A DNA stretch of 64,000 nucleotides from Saprospira grandis DSM 2844 (GCF_000275825.1 NZ_JH719942.1:627600-691599); one strand, 5' to 3'; shown: positions 35,695-43,985, counted from the first letter of the stretch. Numbers and translations: made by a program. Notes: a model not told the origin generated them from the letters alone.

Positions 35695-37167
35695 ATGTCA
35701 TACGAACAAAAAGAAGTTAATCTTCGCCTAGAAAAATACTTGCTCAAAAGTAACCAACAATTTACCCTAGAAGATGCTACCGCTAGTACGGGTATGCCCA
35801 TTATTGAGAGCGAGTCGGCTATTCGAGAGCTGATGCAGCGCTACGATTGCAAGCTTAAAGTGACCGAAAATGGCGATTTAATCTATGATTTTACGGGCCT
35901 GCACCGCCGTACAGAAAAAAGCTTTGGCGAACGCCTGCAGGAATTTGCCGATTGGTTCTGGAAGGGCTTCAAAATCTTCTATCGAATTGTCACGGCGGTT
36001 TTTCTGCTCATTTATTTTGTACTTTTTGTGGTCATTCTGATTGCCTTGATTGTCGGTCTGTTGTCTCAGGGCGGCAACTCGGATAATGATAGCAAATCGG
36101 GGGGAGTGGGCAAGCTCTTTTTGGTCCTTTTTCGAGTTTTTCTCTCCATTTTTGAGTGGAGCACCATTTTGGGCTATGATTATACCTACCGCAGCCGCGA
36201 CGACTACGGTTATCCCTATAAACATTATGTAGAGAAGCCGGGGCAATTGGCCAAATTGCGCAAAAAGCGCAAAAGTTCTAAGGAAGAAAAGGGCTTTGTG
36301 GCTTCTATTTACGACTTTATTTTTGGTCCTGTTCGTTATCAGCCGGACCCCTATGCCAACCATAAGGAGGTGGCCAGTTTTCTGAAGGAAAACAAGGGCT
36401 TGGTCTCTACTGCAGAGCTACAGGCTTTGGCCGGTTGGCGCAGAGATGAGGCCGAAAACTTTATGACAGAGCTTTTGGGCCGTTATGATGGCCAAGCCAA
36501 GATTTCGGAGCGTTCTGCCGTCCTTTATGGCAACTTTAGCCAGCTAAACCGCTCGGCCAACCGCCCCGATGAGGCCCCTATTATCTATTATTGGGATGAA
36601 TATGAGCCTGAATATGAGCTCACGGGCAATAAAACAGGGCGAAATTGGGCCATTGTGGGCATGAATAGCTTGAATTTAGTTTTTTCGCTCTTCTTTTTGG
36701 CCCAGCCTAACTTTTTTGCCGAATTGGAGATTCCCATTGCCAACGGTCCCTTTTTGGCCCAGATTATTTTAGGGACGATTCCCTTTACTTACTCCCTGCT
36801 CTTCTTTTTGATTCCCGCTTTTCGCTACTTTAGGCTCTTGCCCCTGAAGCGAAAGCAACGGCAAGAGAATGCGCGTAAACGATTGATGAAAGTCATCTTT
36901 CAGCATGTTCGCGTTCCTATTAGTCTAAAGATGCTGACCCAGGTGGCCAATGACCAAGCCCAAACCGAGGAGAAGCTCAAGGAGGAGCAGGTAGAAGCCC
37001 TAATGCAGGAAGTGATTCAGGATTTAGGGGGAGAGTCGAGCTTAAATTCTCAAAACCAATTGGTCTATCGCTTTGATCGCCTGCAAGAAGAGGTAGAAGA
37101 AATGAGCCGTTTGCGCCAAGAGCATCGAGGAGATGATCGTCTGGGCAAGATTGTTTTTGAGTCTTAG
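35695..37167 (+). CDS. Membrane protein with three winged-helix-like modules
   Basis: 490 aa from ATG 35695; the longer reading frame to 35560 runs through E13 and is rejected. Seen: three related helical modules of about 65 aa (about residues 1-65, 220-290, 415-480), each reading x-LxxxLLxx-exE-a-x-x-f-m-x-x-L-x-RYD and ending in a short beta pair (LIYDF, VLYGNF, LVYRF), interleaved with four hydrophobic spans (about 90-115, 140-160, 325-345, 360-385). The pattern resembles winged helices. No family is recognised. Inference: a membrane-bound sensor or scaffold. Its start is 37 bp from the right end of E13. Confidence 0.65.
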   Translation: MSYEQKEVNLRLEKYLLKSNQQFTLEDATASTGMPIIESESAIRELMQRYDCKLKVTENGDLIYDFTGLHRRTEKSFGERLQEFADWFWKGFKIFYRIVTAVFLLIYFVLFVVILIALIVGLLSQGGNSDNDSKSGGVGKLFLVLFRVFLSIFEWSTILGYDYTYRSRDDYGYPYKHYVEKPGQLAKLRKKRKSSKEEKGFVASIYDFIFGPVRYQPDPYANHKEVASFLKENKGLVSTAELQALAGWRRDEAENFMTELLGRYDGQAKISERSAVLYGNFSQLNRSANRPDEAPIIYYWDEYEPEYELTGNKTGRNWAIVGMNSLNLVFSLFFLAQPNFFAELEIPIANGPFLAQIILGTIPFTYSLLFFLIPAFRYFRLLPLKRKQRQENARKRLMKVIFQHVRVPISLKMLTQVANDQAQTEEKLKEEQVEALMQEVIQDLGGESSLNSQNQLVYRFDRLQEEVEEMSRLRQEHRGDDRLGKIVFES

Positions 37168-37278
37168 GGGGAACTGTTCAGGATTTTGTGTATCCGAATA
37201 AAATCTGGGTCTTTAGCTTGCTAGGAGCCAGCCAATAGTCGCCTAGGGACAAGCCCCTCTCTAAACAACCCGCCAACA

Positions 37279-37366
37279 GCTCCCCTGAGGGATTCCTTAG
37301 GGAATCCCGAGGAGGGGCGGGTGGGCGGGGTCGTGAAAACGGATGAGGAGCGCAGCGACGAATACC
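37279..37366 (+). repeat. Second repeat family, copy 1
   Basis: An 88-bp unit starting GCTCCCC and ending GACGAATACC, matching 59461-59547 in reverse. Its hairpin arms GGGATTCC/GGAATCCC change in step with ATGGATTCC/GGAATCCAT in the other copy. It lies 33 bp from the right end of E14; 37168-37278 shows nothing else. Confidence 0.75.
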
Positions 37367-37398
37367 GCTTTTCTGCGAAGGCCCGCAGGGCCGCTGAG

Positions 37399-37533
37399 GG
37401 CCCAGCGCTGCGGAGCGGGTGGCCCGAAGGGCCAGACCAAAGGCAGGCTCCGCCTGCCTGCAGGGCCGAGCGAGCAGCGAGCCCCGCAGCATAGCGGCGG
37501 CCGCCCCTACTAAAAAGGGCGGCCGCGGGCCCC
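37399..37533 (-). repeat. E14, structured intergenic element, type A, GGCCC/GGGCC ends
   Basis: Closing stem GGCCC/GGGCC, P2 GCGGCCGCCC/GGGCGGCCGC (10 bp, same stem as E17 with a different loop), P3 shifted register GCGGG/CCCGC, P4 GCAGGC/GCCTGC and P5 GGCCC/GGGCC. The left end merges with the T-tract of the terminator at 37534. Confidence 0.92.
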
Positions 37534-37570
37534 AAAAAAAATCTCCCCAACAGTAAACTGTTGAGGAGAT
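37534..37570 (-). terminator. Terminator of the 37580-40938 operon
   Basis: ATCTCCCCAACAGT pairs with ACTGTTGAGGAGAT (14 bp, one mismatch, short loop), followed on the minus strand by eight Ts that run into the GGGG of E14. Confidence 0.9.
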
Positions 37571-37579
37571 TTTGGCGCC

Positions 37580-38530
37580 TTACTTTTGTAATTCTAGTAA
37601 AAGCTTATGCTTATAATCCTTACTCTTCTCGAAATCATCGGGGTTCAGGAGGATATGCTCCGTAAACTTTCGCTTCTTAAAATCGGCAGTCATATTAGAG
37701 AGCTGGCTATAATCATTTTTGGAGAGATAAGGCTCCTTATTGGGCCAAACGACAAAACTAGGCTCTGCATATTTGGTAAAAGGATACTTTTGCAACTTCT
37801 CGATGGCCTCGGTAATGGCTGGACCAAAATAATAGCCCTCGGGTAGGGCTTTGTCGCCTAGAGCTTGCCGCAGCAGAATCTCTGCCAAAGACTCTTGGCT
37901 CTGGATATTGAGGGTCAGGAAAAAGCTATTGACATGTGGTAGCTTTTGGACCTTTTCGGCATTGAAATTTTCTTGCAGATAAGTCATATGCTCCATGGGA
38001 TCGCCCCCATTAAAATGGACCACAATCGTTTCGGAAAAGCGGAGCATCGTTTTGAGGTAATAGGTTTTTACGCCCTTATGGTAAGTATAAGTGACCTCCT
38101 CTACCTCTAGGCGCTCCTCCATGAGATCGGCAGGATGCTCGGCGGTAATAAAATTGCGTATAATGGTTTTGAAACTGGGGTGCGACATACGAACCTTAAA
38201 GGCTGTATTATGGGGCAAATAGATGCCCCATTCATCTCCCTTGGGGTCATAATATGCAATATAGGTATTGCCTAAATCGGTACCTCGATTTCGGATATCA
38301 TAGACCGTAAACTCTACCTTCAGCTTAGCACGGGCCTCTTTATAGCCAATTGCTCTTTGGGCCCTGTATGCTGGTTTTTCGAGTCGGATAATGAGGTGCG
38401 TCATCCCCTCTTCCGACTTATTGGAGAGGATGCGTTCTCTGGGCTTTTTATCTTTGGGCGGCAAGAGGCCTTGGGCAAAGCTAGGCGAAATAAAGAGGGC
38501 CAAAAGGCCAATTAAGGCGAGTTTTCTCAT
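37580..38530 (-). CDS. Secreted protein, unknown, prodomain-like C-terminus
   Basis: 316 aa. Sec signal peptide (1-19, SPSFAQ). The middle part is beta-rich. The segment about 195-265 (KVQKLPHVNSFFLTL ... AIEKLQKYPFTKYAEPSFVV) resembles the propeptide/inhibitor fold preceding subtilisin-type proteases, but no protease domain follows. No family is assigned. Last gene of a minus-strand run that starts with folB; the gap to the upstream gene is 12 bp, so it is probably cotranscribed. Confidence 0.65.
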   Translation of the reverse strand: MRKLALIGLLALFISPSFAQGLLPPKDKKPRERILSNKSEEGMTHLIIRLEKPAYRAQRAIGYKEARAKLKVEFTVYDIRNRGTDLGNTYIAYYDPKGDEWGIYLPHNTAFKVRMSHPSFKTIIRNFITAEHPADLMEERLEVEEVTYTYHKGVKTYYLKTMLRFSETIVVHFNGGDPMEHMTYLQENFNAEKVQKLPHVNSFFLTLNIQSQESLAEILLRQALGDKALPEGYYFGPAITEAIEKLQKYPFTKYAEPSFVVWPNKEPYLSKNDYSQLSNMTADFKKRKFTEHILLNPDDFEKSKDYKHKLLLELQK

Positions 38531-38542
38531 AGTGGCTAAGAT

Positions 38543-39070
38543 TTATTGGGCGCTAAAAATGGGCTGTAGTTCTTGCTTAATTTGGTAGAGATACATAATC
38601 TGCTGGCTACATTCTGGGCCGAATTCGGCCTGCAATTCGTTCCAAAGCATCAGGCGGTCCATAGCGGTTTGCAAATAGGGCCAAAGGCTGCAGGGCAGCT
38701 CGCCTTCAAGGACCAAAGGGGCCAAGCAGGCCGCCAGAAGATAACTATCGGTAGAGAGAATTTCTAGCTCATCGCGAAAGCGGCGATCGGCAATTTCTGC
38801 TTCCATTTTCTTTCGGTTGAGCAAATGAGGGCCATATTGGGCCAGATTTAGCTTTCGTTTTTTGCTCATCCAATCGCTAACAAACTCTAAGGGGTCGGCT
38901 TGGGGCGCTGTTTCTCGCCAAAGCAGATAAGCTTTTAGGCTTTGGTAGCCCTCCATGGCCCCAAAAGGCGCCAGTTGGTCGCGGCTATCCCAGAAAAAAT
39001 CGCCTTTAAATAAGGCTAGGGCTTTGGGGTGGGCCAAAGATTTTTGAATTCCTCTATAGGTCGTTTTCAT
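38543..39070 (-). CDS. Cytosolic protein, unknown
   Basis: 175 aa, helical, Trp/Leu-rich, no signal peptide. Its ATG overlaps the amine oxidase stop by one base (TAATG), indicating translational coupling. Seen: YRGIQKSLAHPKALALF, then FDSRDQLAPFG-like segments and a C-terminal helical bundle (YLQTAMDRLMLWNELQ). No family is recognised. Confidence 0.7.
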   Translation of the reverse strand: MKTTYRGIQKSLAHPKALALFKGDFFWDSRDQLAPFGAMEGYQSLKAYLLWRETAPQADPLEFVSDWMSKKRKLNLAQYGPHLLNRKKMEAEIADRRFRDELEILSTDSYLLAACLAPLVLEGELPCSLWPYLQTAMDRLMLWNELQAEFGPECSQQIMYLYQIKQELQPIFSAQ

Positions 39071-40413
39071 TAAGATACATTTAGGTCCATCAAGATTTGT
39101 AGGGCTGCCTCATAGCCCGTTTCAAAGGCCCCATGAAGGCTTTGAATATGGCCCTTAGGGTGGCAGGCTTCACCAGCAAAATACAATTTATAATCGATCG
39201 GGGCTTGCAGTTCGGCTCTATCGCCGGGCAGCTCGCTATTAGAGGGATAAGAATAGGCGCCCCAGATATGCTCCTCTTGGCTCCAGTCCTGCCAATAATA
39301 TTTTTCAAAATGGCTGCTGGCCGCCCCTACATAAAGGCTATCTAATTCGGCTAAAATGGCTCGGCTAGCGAGCTCTTGGCCCATATTCCGTAGAATTTCG
39401 GCCTTTTCGCCAAAGGCCCAGGCGCAAAGAATAGCATCCTTGCCCGACTTATAGGCCTGCGTATCAATATAACTGCTGGCCATTTTGGCCCCAATAATAT
39501 CACCGCTCCAAAATAGGCGATTAAATTTAAAGAAGATTTTCAGGCCATCGCCCATTTTTAGTCGCTGAATCGCTGCGGTTTTGGCACTGGGCAAGTTGGG
39601 CGCAAAGCTAATGCTCTCCTTTTGCAAAACAGGCAGGGGAACGGTCAGTAGCACCTTATCCACCAAAATTGTTTGATCTTGGGTAAAAACCTTAATCTGC
39701 TCCCCACTATAATCAATATGTTTTACAACTTGGCCCAATTGCAAATATGGGCGGAGCGGACGAATCAGGGACTCATCAATAAGATCATAGAGCGAGGGCT
39801 CTGCCTTAAAGTCTAGCTCGCCTGAAGACCATTCTCTATTGATTTTGGCTAGGGCTTCCATCCCCAACTCCTTGGCCGAGCAGCCCCATTCGCCAGCCCA
39901 ATACTCCAGCAAAGGATAAAGAGCCTGATCAATGCCATTTTGCTCGGCCCAATCTAATAAACTCCCTTTGATGGGTGCTTCTTCATAGCCCAACTCATTA
40001 AGTCGCTCGAGCAGAACCTCTGCCCCAGGATAATCCTCTAGGGCCCGAAGTTGTTGTTTGTAGGGCACAAACTCCTCCCCTTCATCTTCTACAATTTGGC
40101 TTTCGTATTGGCTATCTAGCCAGCGAAAAAGTGTAGAGCGCTGCCCATGCAACCATTCTGCGCCTAGTTCTAGCGGCATATCGGCCCAGTTTCGGAGATT
40201 GGCCAAGCGGCCCGCTGGACGCTTTTTAGCCTCTACAATAATGGGGCGCAAGCCCTGTTGCTTAAGCATATAGGCCGCCGTCAGGCCAGCCAAACCAGCC
40301 CCAACAATAAGGACCTGTCCCTGAAAATAGGGCCCCGTACTCAGCTCCCAAAGGCGGGGGCTGAGCGCTTGAAAAACGGGGGCTAAAAAACGATTGGCAG
40401 GAGAGTTAGGCAT
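39070..40413 (-). CDS. FAD-dependent amine oxidase
   Basis: 447 aa. N-terminal FAD-binding GxGxxG: VLIVGAGLAGLTAAYML (about 33-50), then VEAKKRPAGRL and LELGAEWLHG, the monoamine-oxidase signature; the C-terminal flavin block is LYFAGEACHPKGHIQSLHGAFETGYEAA. Role: oxidative deamination of an amine, reducing FAD and releasing hydrogen peroxide; polyamine- or monoamine-type substrates are possible. No signal peptide. It lies directly after folB (adjacent bases) and one base overlapping the next gene, so it is the centre of a tight minus-strand operon. Confidence 0.88.
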   Translation of the reverse strand: MPNSPANRFLAPVFQALSPRLWELSTGPYFQGQVLIVGAGLAGLTAAYMLKQQGLRPIIVEAKKRPAGRLANLRNWADMPLELGAEWLHGQRSTLFRWLDSQYESQIVEDEGEEFVPYKQQLRALEDYPGAEVLLERLNELGYEEAPIKGSLLDWAEQNGIDQALYPLLEYWAGEWGCSAKELGMEALAKINREWSSGELDFKAEPSLYDLIDESLIRPLRPYLQLGQVVKHIDYSGEQIKVFTQDQTILVDKVLLTVPLPVLQKESISFAPNLPSAKTAAIQRLKMGDGLKIFFKFNRLFWSGDIIGAKMASSYIDTQAYKSGKDAILCAWAFGEKAEILRNMGQELASRAILAELDSLYVGAASSHFEKYYWQDWSQEEHIWGAYSYPSNSELPGDRAELQAPIDYKLYFAGEACHPKGHIQSLHGAFETGYEAALQILMDLNVS

Positions 40414-40938
40414 CTAATCTTTATTTTTAATCAGGTGGGGTTGAATACAAGTTGAACAAATATTGGGGCCATGATTTCGGATGAGGGTGGCCTTGGTTTC
40501 TGGATAAATCAAACCATGTTTTTCCCAACATTCTCCAGCTTCATGCTGCAAAAATTTTTTGCCACATTTGCCACATTTTACCACAAAATTCTGTTGCAGT
40601 TCAACAAAAGTGCGGCTAACGGGGCCGCCCAAGGGCGGGTCCAGCTTAGAAAGGCGCAGCTCAATATCGGCAGCTTTACTCAAAATAGAGCGCAGTCGGT
40701 CCATAATCCGCTGGGCCAGATGTTCAATCATTTTAGAGGGCTTGGCCATTTCTACCTTAGCCGCCCGATAAATGGTTTCATAATTCACCGTATCGCCCAA
40801 TTCATCGGTTTTGCCCACCTTGCCCGTGGCGGTTTCCACATAAACATCTAGGCGGTAACGGCCCCCCATTTTGCGTTCCTCCTCATAAAATCCGTGATAG
40901 GCATAAAACTCCATGCCCTCAATTCCTATTCTTCCCAT
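40414..40938 (-). CDS. folB: Dihydroneopterin aldolase FolB with C-terminal zinc-ribbon
   Basis: 174 aa; a normal FolB is about 120. Residues 1-120: FolB (IGIEGMEFYAYHGFYEEERKMGG, with the catalytic Tyr/Glu region, and ELRLSKLDPPLGGPV). Residues 120-174: an extra module with CGKCGKKF, CWEKH and CSTC, likely a zinc ribbon. Role: cleaves dihydroneopterin to 6-hydroxymethyl-dihydropterin in folate synthesis. Known: FolB normally has no such tail. It starts the minus-strand operon; folA lies about 1.1 kb away on the other strand. Confidence 0.88.
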   Translation of the reverse strand: MGRIGIEGMEFYAYHGFYEEERKMGGRYRLDVYVETATGKVGKTDELGDTVNYETIYRAAKVEMAKPSKMIEHLAQRIMDRLRSILSKAADIELRLSKLDPPLGGPVSRTFVELQQNFVVKCGKCGKKFLQHEAGECWEKHGLIYPETKATLIRNHGPNICSTCIQPHLIKNKD

Positions 40939-40990
40939 AGCGTTAAGCTGCTGTATTTATTTCTACTGCTGTTGATTCAAATTATTTTTT

Positions 40991-41081
40991 GGGGCCTCTG
41001 CAGCAAAGCTGCGGCGGTTACTCCCTCTGGTCGTCGAACTGCGGACTAAAGTCCTTGTTGTCGTTTCAGGGCTCGCTGCTG
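40991..41081 (+). repeat. Partial structured element (left half) with extra domain
   Basis: Begins GGGGCCT with a P2 hairpin (CTGCAGC/GCTGCGG), carries the extra GTCGTCGAACTG segment with its own GGACT/AGTCC hairpin, and stops inside the core at CTCGCTGCT, where the next full copy E15 begins. The right half is missing. Confidence 0.88.
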
Positions 41082-41085
41082 TTTT

Positions 41086-41199
41086 GGGGCCTCCCGCCTT
41101 CGGCGGGCGCTACGTTCTGCAGCTCGCTGTTCGCTCGGCCCTGCGGCGGCAAAGCCGCCTGGGTCTGGCCTAACGGCCACTGCTGCACATCGCTAGGCC
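41086..41199 (+). repeat. E15, structured intergenic element, type A
   Basis: Closing stem GGCCT/AGGCC, P2 CCCGCC-ttc-GGCGGG, P3 TGCAG/CTGCTGCA, P4 GGCGGC/GCCGCC and P5 GGCC-taac-GGCC. It directly follows the truncated copy, in the same orientation. Confidence 0.93.
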
Positions 41200-41237
41200 A
41201 TTGGGCGCCGCCTTCTAAAAGTAAGATATTTTTCCAT

Positions 41238-41273
41238 AAAAAAAGGGCCGTCGGTCATCGACAGCCCTTTTTG
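41238..41273 (-). terminator. Terminator of the NUDIX gene
   Basis: AAAAGGGC (41241-41248) pairs with GCCCTTTT, with an inner GTCG/CGAC stem; T-rich on the minus strand side. Lies 19 bp past the stop at 41292. Confidence 0.85.
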
Positions 41274-41291
41274 GGGATATTTTTAATCTCT

Positions 41292-41948
41292 TCAGGCGGC
41301 TTCTTGGGCCAAGGCCTTACAAAGGGCCACAAATTCGCTTAGCATCATGGCGGTGGCGCCCCAAACCGTTTTTCCGCAAAGGTCAAAATACGGCATATTG
41401 GGCAAAATCGAGCCATTGTAGGTTTGAATATCCTTAGATTTTCGGTTTGTAGAATCGAGTAATTCGGCTAGTGGGATTTCAATAATCTCTTCTACCTCTT
41501 CTGCATCGGGGATAAAATTGGGTCGTTCTTCTAGGTAGCCCACAAAGGGATAGACCAAATAATTGCTCACGGGAATATAGAGTGAGGTCATTTCCCCAAG
41601 CAATTCCACTGTTTCGGACAGCACGCCAAACTCCTCTTCGGTTTCTCGGAGGGCGGCGGCAGCGGGGCCGGCATCAAAGACCTCTAGGCCTCCACCTGGA
41701 AAACTAATTTGTTTGCTATGCGGATAGGGCGAAGTGGGCCGTTGCATTAGGGCGGTATGCCACTCTCCTTTGTGCATATACAGCAAAAGTAGCGTAGCGG
41801 CTTCTTTATATTTTCTGGGCAACTTGAAGCGAGACTCTTGGTCTGCTCTTCGGGCGAGGGCTTGGCCCATCATTTCTTTTTGTGCGGCTTGTCCGGGTAA
41901 TTCTTGAGCGAGTTCTGTCTGCAGGTGGCGAATAAATTTTGCTTTCAT
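41292..41948 (-). CDS. NUDIX hydrolase, CoA pyrophosphatase type
   Basis: 218 aa from ATG 41948; an in-frame ATG at 41972 adds 8 residues. Seen: SFPGGGLEVFDAGPAAAALRETEEEFGVL, a complete NUDIX box (G-x5-E-x7-REUxEExGU, with the first E as E in GLEVF), preceded by LMQRPTSPYPHSKQISFPGG as in the CoA/NudL branch. Known: NudL-type enzymes cleave CoA to phosphopantetheine and ADP. The specificity is inferred from that preceding motif. Divergent from folA, 133 bp apart. Confidence 0.82.
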   Translation of the reverse strand: MKAKFIRHLQTELAQELPGQAAQKEMMGQALARRADQESRFKLPRKYKEAATLLLLYMHKGEWHTALMQRPTSPYPHSKQISFPGGGLEVFDAGPAAAALRETEEEFGVLSETVELLGEMTSLYIPVSNYLVYPFVGYLEERPNFIPDAEEVEEIIEIPLAELLDSTNRKSKDIQTYNGSILPNMPYFDLCGKTVWGATAMMLSEFVALCKALAQEAA

Positions 41949-42035
41949 TGTTCTTTTTTTTGGAGACTGCATTTCAACTAGTCCCTAACTCTATTTTTTT
42001 TTACTTAACTTAAACTTTTGCCAACTTGTTCCTTG

Positions 42036-42043
42036 TAACTTTG
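42036..42043 (+). promoter_or_regulatory. -7 box of the folA promoter
   Basis: TAACTTTG matches TAnnTTTG; a TTTG lies at 42017-42020, 15 bp upstream (shorter than the usual 19-20). The box lies inside a small GTAAC-tttg-GTTAC palindrome. Confidence 0.4.
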
Positions 42044-42081
42044 GTTACGAACTTCTTTTATTTTGCTAACAAACATTTGCT

Positions 42082-42609
42082 ATGATTATATCTGCTATTG
42101 TGGCTTGCAGCCAAAACCGAGCCATTGGCAAGGGCAATAAAATGCCCTGGTATTTGCCGGCTGATTTGCGTTATTTTAAGGCCACAACCCTAGGTTACCC
42201 CATTATTATGGGCCGAAAAACCTTTGCGTCTTTGGGGCGGCCTTTGCCCAAGCGACGCAACATTGTCTTGAGTAAGCAAAAGAAATATGGCCCAGAAGGG
42301 GTAGAGGTTTTTTCTTCGCTTTGGGAGAGTTTGAAAACCCTAAAAAAAGAGGGTTGTGAAGAAGTATTTATTATTGGTGGGGGGCAAATTTACCGGCAGG
42401 CGCTTCCTTTTTGTCATAAGCTCTATTTGACAGAAGTAGAAATTGACTTGCAGGGGGCCGATACTTTTTTTCCAGAGCTCAAGGTAGAAGACTGGACCCT
42501 ATTGAGCGAGGAGGCCCATGAGAAGGACCAAAAAAATTTGTATAATTATACCTTTAAGGTCTTGGAGCAGAACAACAGAAGAAGCTTGCTCAAAGGCTTA
42601 GCGCAGTAG
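42082..42609 (+). CDS. folA: Dihydrofolate reductase FolA
   Basis: 175 aa, usual size. Seen: IVACSQNRAIGKGNKMPWYLPADLRYFK, GYPIIMGRKTFASLGRPLPKRRNIVLS, and VFIIGGGQIYRQALP, the standard NADPH and folate-binding blocks; the active-site Asp lies in LPADLR. Role: reduces dihydrofolate to tetrahydrofolate. With folB in the neighbourhood this is the second folate gene of the window. Its stop is 26 bp from the right end of E16. Confidence 0.97.
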   Translation: MIISAIVACSQNRAIGKGNKMPWYLPADLRYFKATTLGYPIIMGRKTFASLGRPLPKRRNIVLSKQKKYGPEGVEVFSSLWESLKTLKKEGCEEVFIIGGGQIYRQALPFCHKLYLTEVEIDLQGADTFFPELKVEDWTLLSEEAHEKDQKNLYNYTFKVLEQNNRRSLLKGLAQ

Positions 42610-42634
42610 TGGATCTAGAAGGCGCGCAGCGCCT

Positions 42635-42764
42635 GGCTGAGGGATGGATAGGGGTGGCCGAAGGCCAGACCGAACAAAACGAGCGCTAGCGAAGTTTTGT
42701 GAAGGGCCGAGCAGACCTGCGAGCCCCGACACAGCCCGACCCGCCCAAAGGGCGGGGCAGCCCC
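42635..42764 (-). repeat. E16, structured intergenic element, type B
   Basis: Closing stem GGCTG/CAGCC, P2 CCGCCC-ttt-GGGCGG, P3 GGGG/CCCC, P4 AT-rich ACAAAAC/GTTTTGT as in E3, and P5 GGCC-ttc-GGCC. It fills the whole gap between folA and the 42796 gene. Confidence 0.93.
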
Positions 42765-42795
42765 AAATCATAAAAAAGAAGCAGTAGAAAAGAAT

Positions 42796-43824
42796 ATGAG
42801 TACAGCAGAGCAGCGAGAACAAATAGCCCATCGGCAGGCGATATTACTGGACCTATTGATGTTAATTTTGGTCGTTTTGGATTTGAGTTGGATTGCCTTT
42901 GACCAAATTTTTGGCGTCAAGCTCATTCGGGAGCAACTCTTTGATACTTTTTTGCCTCAATTTAGCAGTTGGTACTTTGAGGAAGTGCATCAGAGTTTTT
43001 TGCTTTATGAGTCGACGATATTCGGGACCTTTTTCATTGTAGAAATTAGTTTGCGTTGGGTTTGGGCCATTTGGAAAAAGCGTTATGCAAAATGGTTTTT
43101 CTACCCCATTGTGCATTGGTATGATGTCTTGGGTTGTATTCCCTTGAGTTCTTTTCGGGTTTTGCGTTTTTTGCGGGTCATTGCATTATCGTATAGTTTG
43201 CACAAATGGAAATTCATCAATTTGTACAACTACAGCCTATTTCGTTTAGTCATTCATTACTATAACATTGCGGTAGAAGAGATTTCTGATCGGGTGGCGA
43301 TTTCTTTATTGGAAGAGGCCAAAATTGAGATTCGTCGGGGAACGCCCTTATCTAAAGCCTTGGCCCAGGATGTATTTCGGCCCAAGCATGCGGAATTGAC
43401 CGATTGGGCCGCGGGGCATATTCAGGCGGGTTTACAACTGCATTATCATCGGCATCGCTATGAAATACAGGCCTATTTGAAAGATATTATTGAGGAAATC
43501 ACGCATGGCAACAAAGAGCTCAAGCGGCTGCAGAAGATTCCCGTTTTGGGTAAATCGATACAGCAAGATGTGGAGCAGGCCGTCTCGAGCATTACCTTTG
43601 GGGTGATTGACCGTTTGACCACCGACCTAGCCAACAAAGAGCATTTGGTGGTTTTAGAAACCACCGTGGCCGCCGTTTTGGAGGTTATTTTTCAGATGAG
43701 CGAGCATAGCAAAGGCGAAAAAGATAATTTGGCCAATGATTTAGTCATTGAAAGTGTAGATCTTATCATTAACCGCATACGCAAAAAGCGTTGGCAAGAG
43801 GTAGAAGCCAGCTGGAAGGCCTGA
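42796..43824 (+). CDS. Voltage-sensor-like membrane protein
   Basis: 342 aa. Four predicted spans in the first 150 residues (about 15-40, 72-98, 105-125, 125-145). The fourth reads SSFRVLRFLRVIAL, with Arg every third position as in S4 voltage-sensor helices. No pore helix or selectivity filter follows; instead a soluble helical region of about 190 residues ends the protein (EEAKIEIRRGTPLSKALAQDV, VIESVDLIINRIRKKRW). Known: stand-alone voltage-sensor domains occur in proton channels and phosphatases. Inference: a voltage-sensing regulator or ion-transport protein. Its start faces E16. Confidence 0.7.
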   Translation: MSTAEQREQIAHRQAILLDLLMLILVVLDLSWIAFDQIFGVKLIREQLFDTFLPQFSSWYFEEVHQSFLLYESTIFGTFFIVEISLRWVWAIWKKRYAKWFFYPIVHWYDVLGCIPLSSFRVLRFLRVIALSYSLHKWKFINLYNYSLFRLVIHYYNIAVEEISDRVAISLLEEAKIEIRRGTPLSKALAQDVFRPKHAELTDWAAGHIQAGLQLHYHRHRYEIQAYLKDIIEEITHGNKELKRLQKIPVLGKSIQQDVEQAVSSITFGVIDRLTTDLANKEHLVVLETTVAAVLEVIFQMSEHSKGEKDNLANDLVIESVDLIINRIRKKRWQEVEASWKA

Positions 43825-43899
43825 ATTTACTATAGTTTAGCCCATAGTTCAGTGAACAAAAAAAGTAGTTTAGCATTATAATTTTCAGCTTCAACTCTC

Positions 43900-43907
43900 T
43901 ATATTTG
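43900..43907 (+). promoter_or_regulatory. -7 box of the etfBA promoter
   Basis: TATATTTG matches the TAnnTTTG consensus, 78 bp before the etfB ATG. No perfect -33 TTTG is seen at the expected spacing. It rules out the longer reading frame from 43905 as a coding start. Confidence 0.5.
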
Positions 43908-43923
43908 GCGAAGCTCGAAAAAG

Positions 43924-43954
43924 CAAAAAAAAATTTGGCCAGCCCGCTGGCCAA
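43924..43954. other. Leader hairpin of etfBA
   Basis: TTGGCCAGC (43935-43943) and GCTGGCCAA (43946-43954) form a perfect 9-bp inverted repeat in the predicted 5' untranslated region, preceded by a run of nine As (43925-43933). On the minus strand it has the form of a rho-independent terminator. Confidence 0.6.
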
Positions 43955-43985
43955 CAATTATCATATAATTTCAATTCTAACGTCT

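Noticed and set aside
43905-43985. Longer etfB start at 43905
   Set aside because: It begins inside the -7 promoter box; the family start MKLLVCVSQTP is at 43986.
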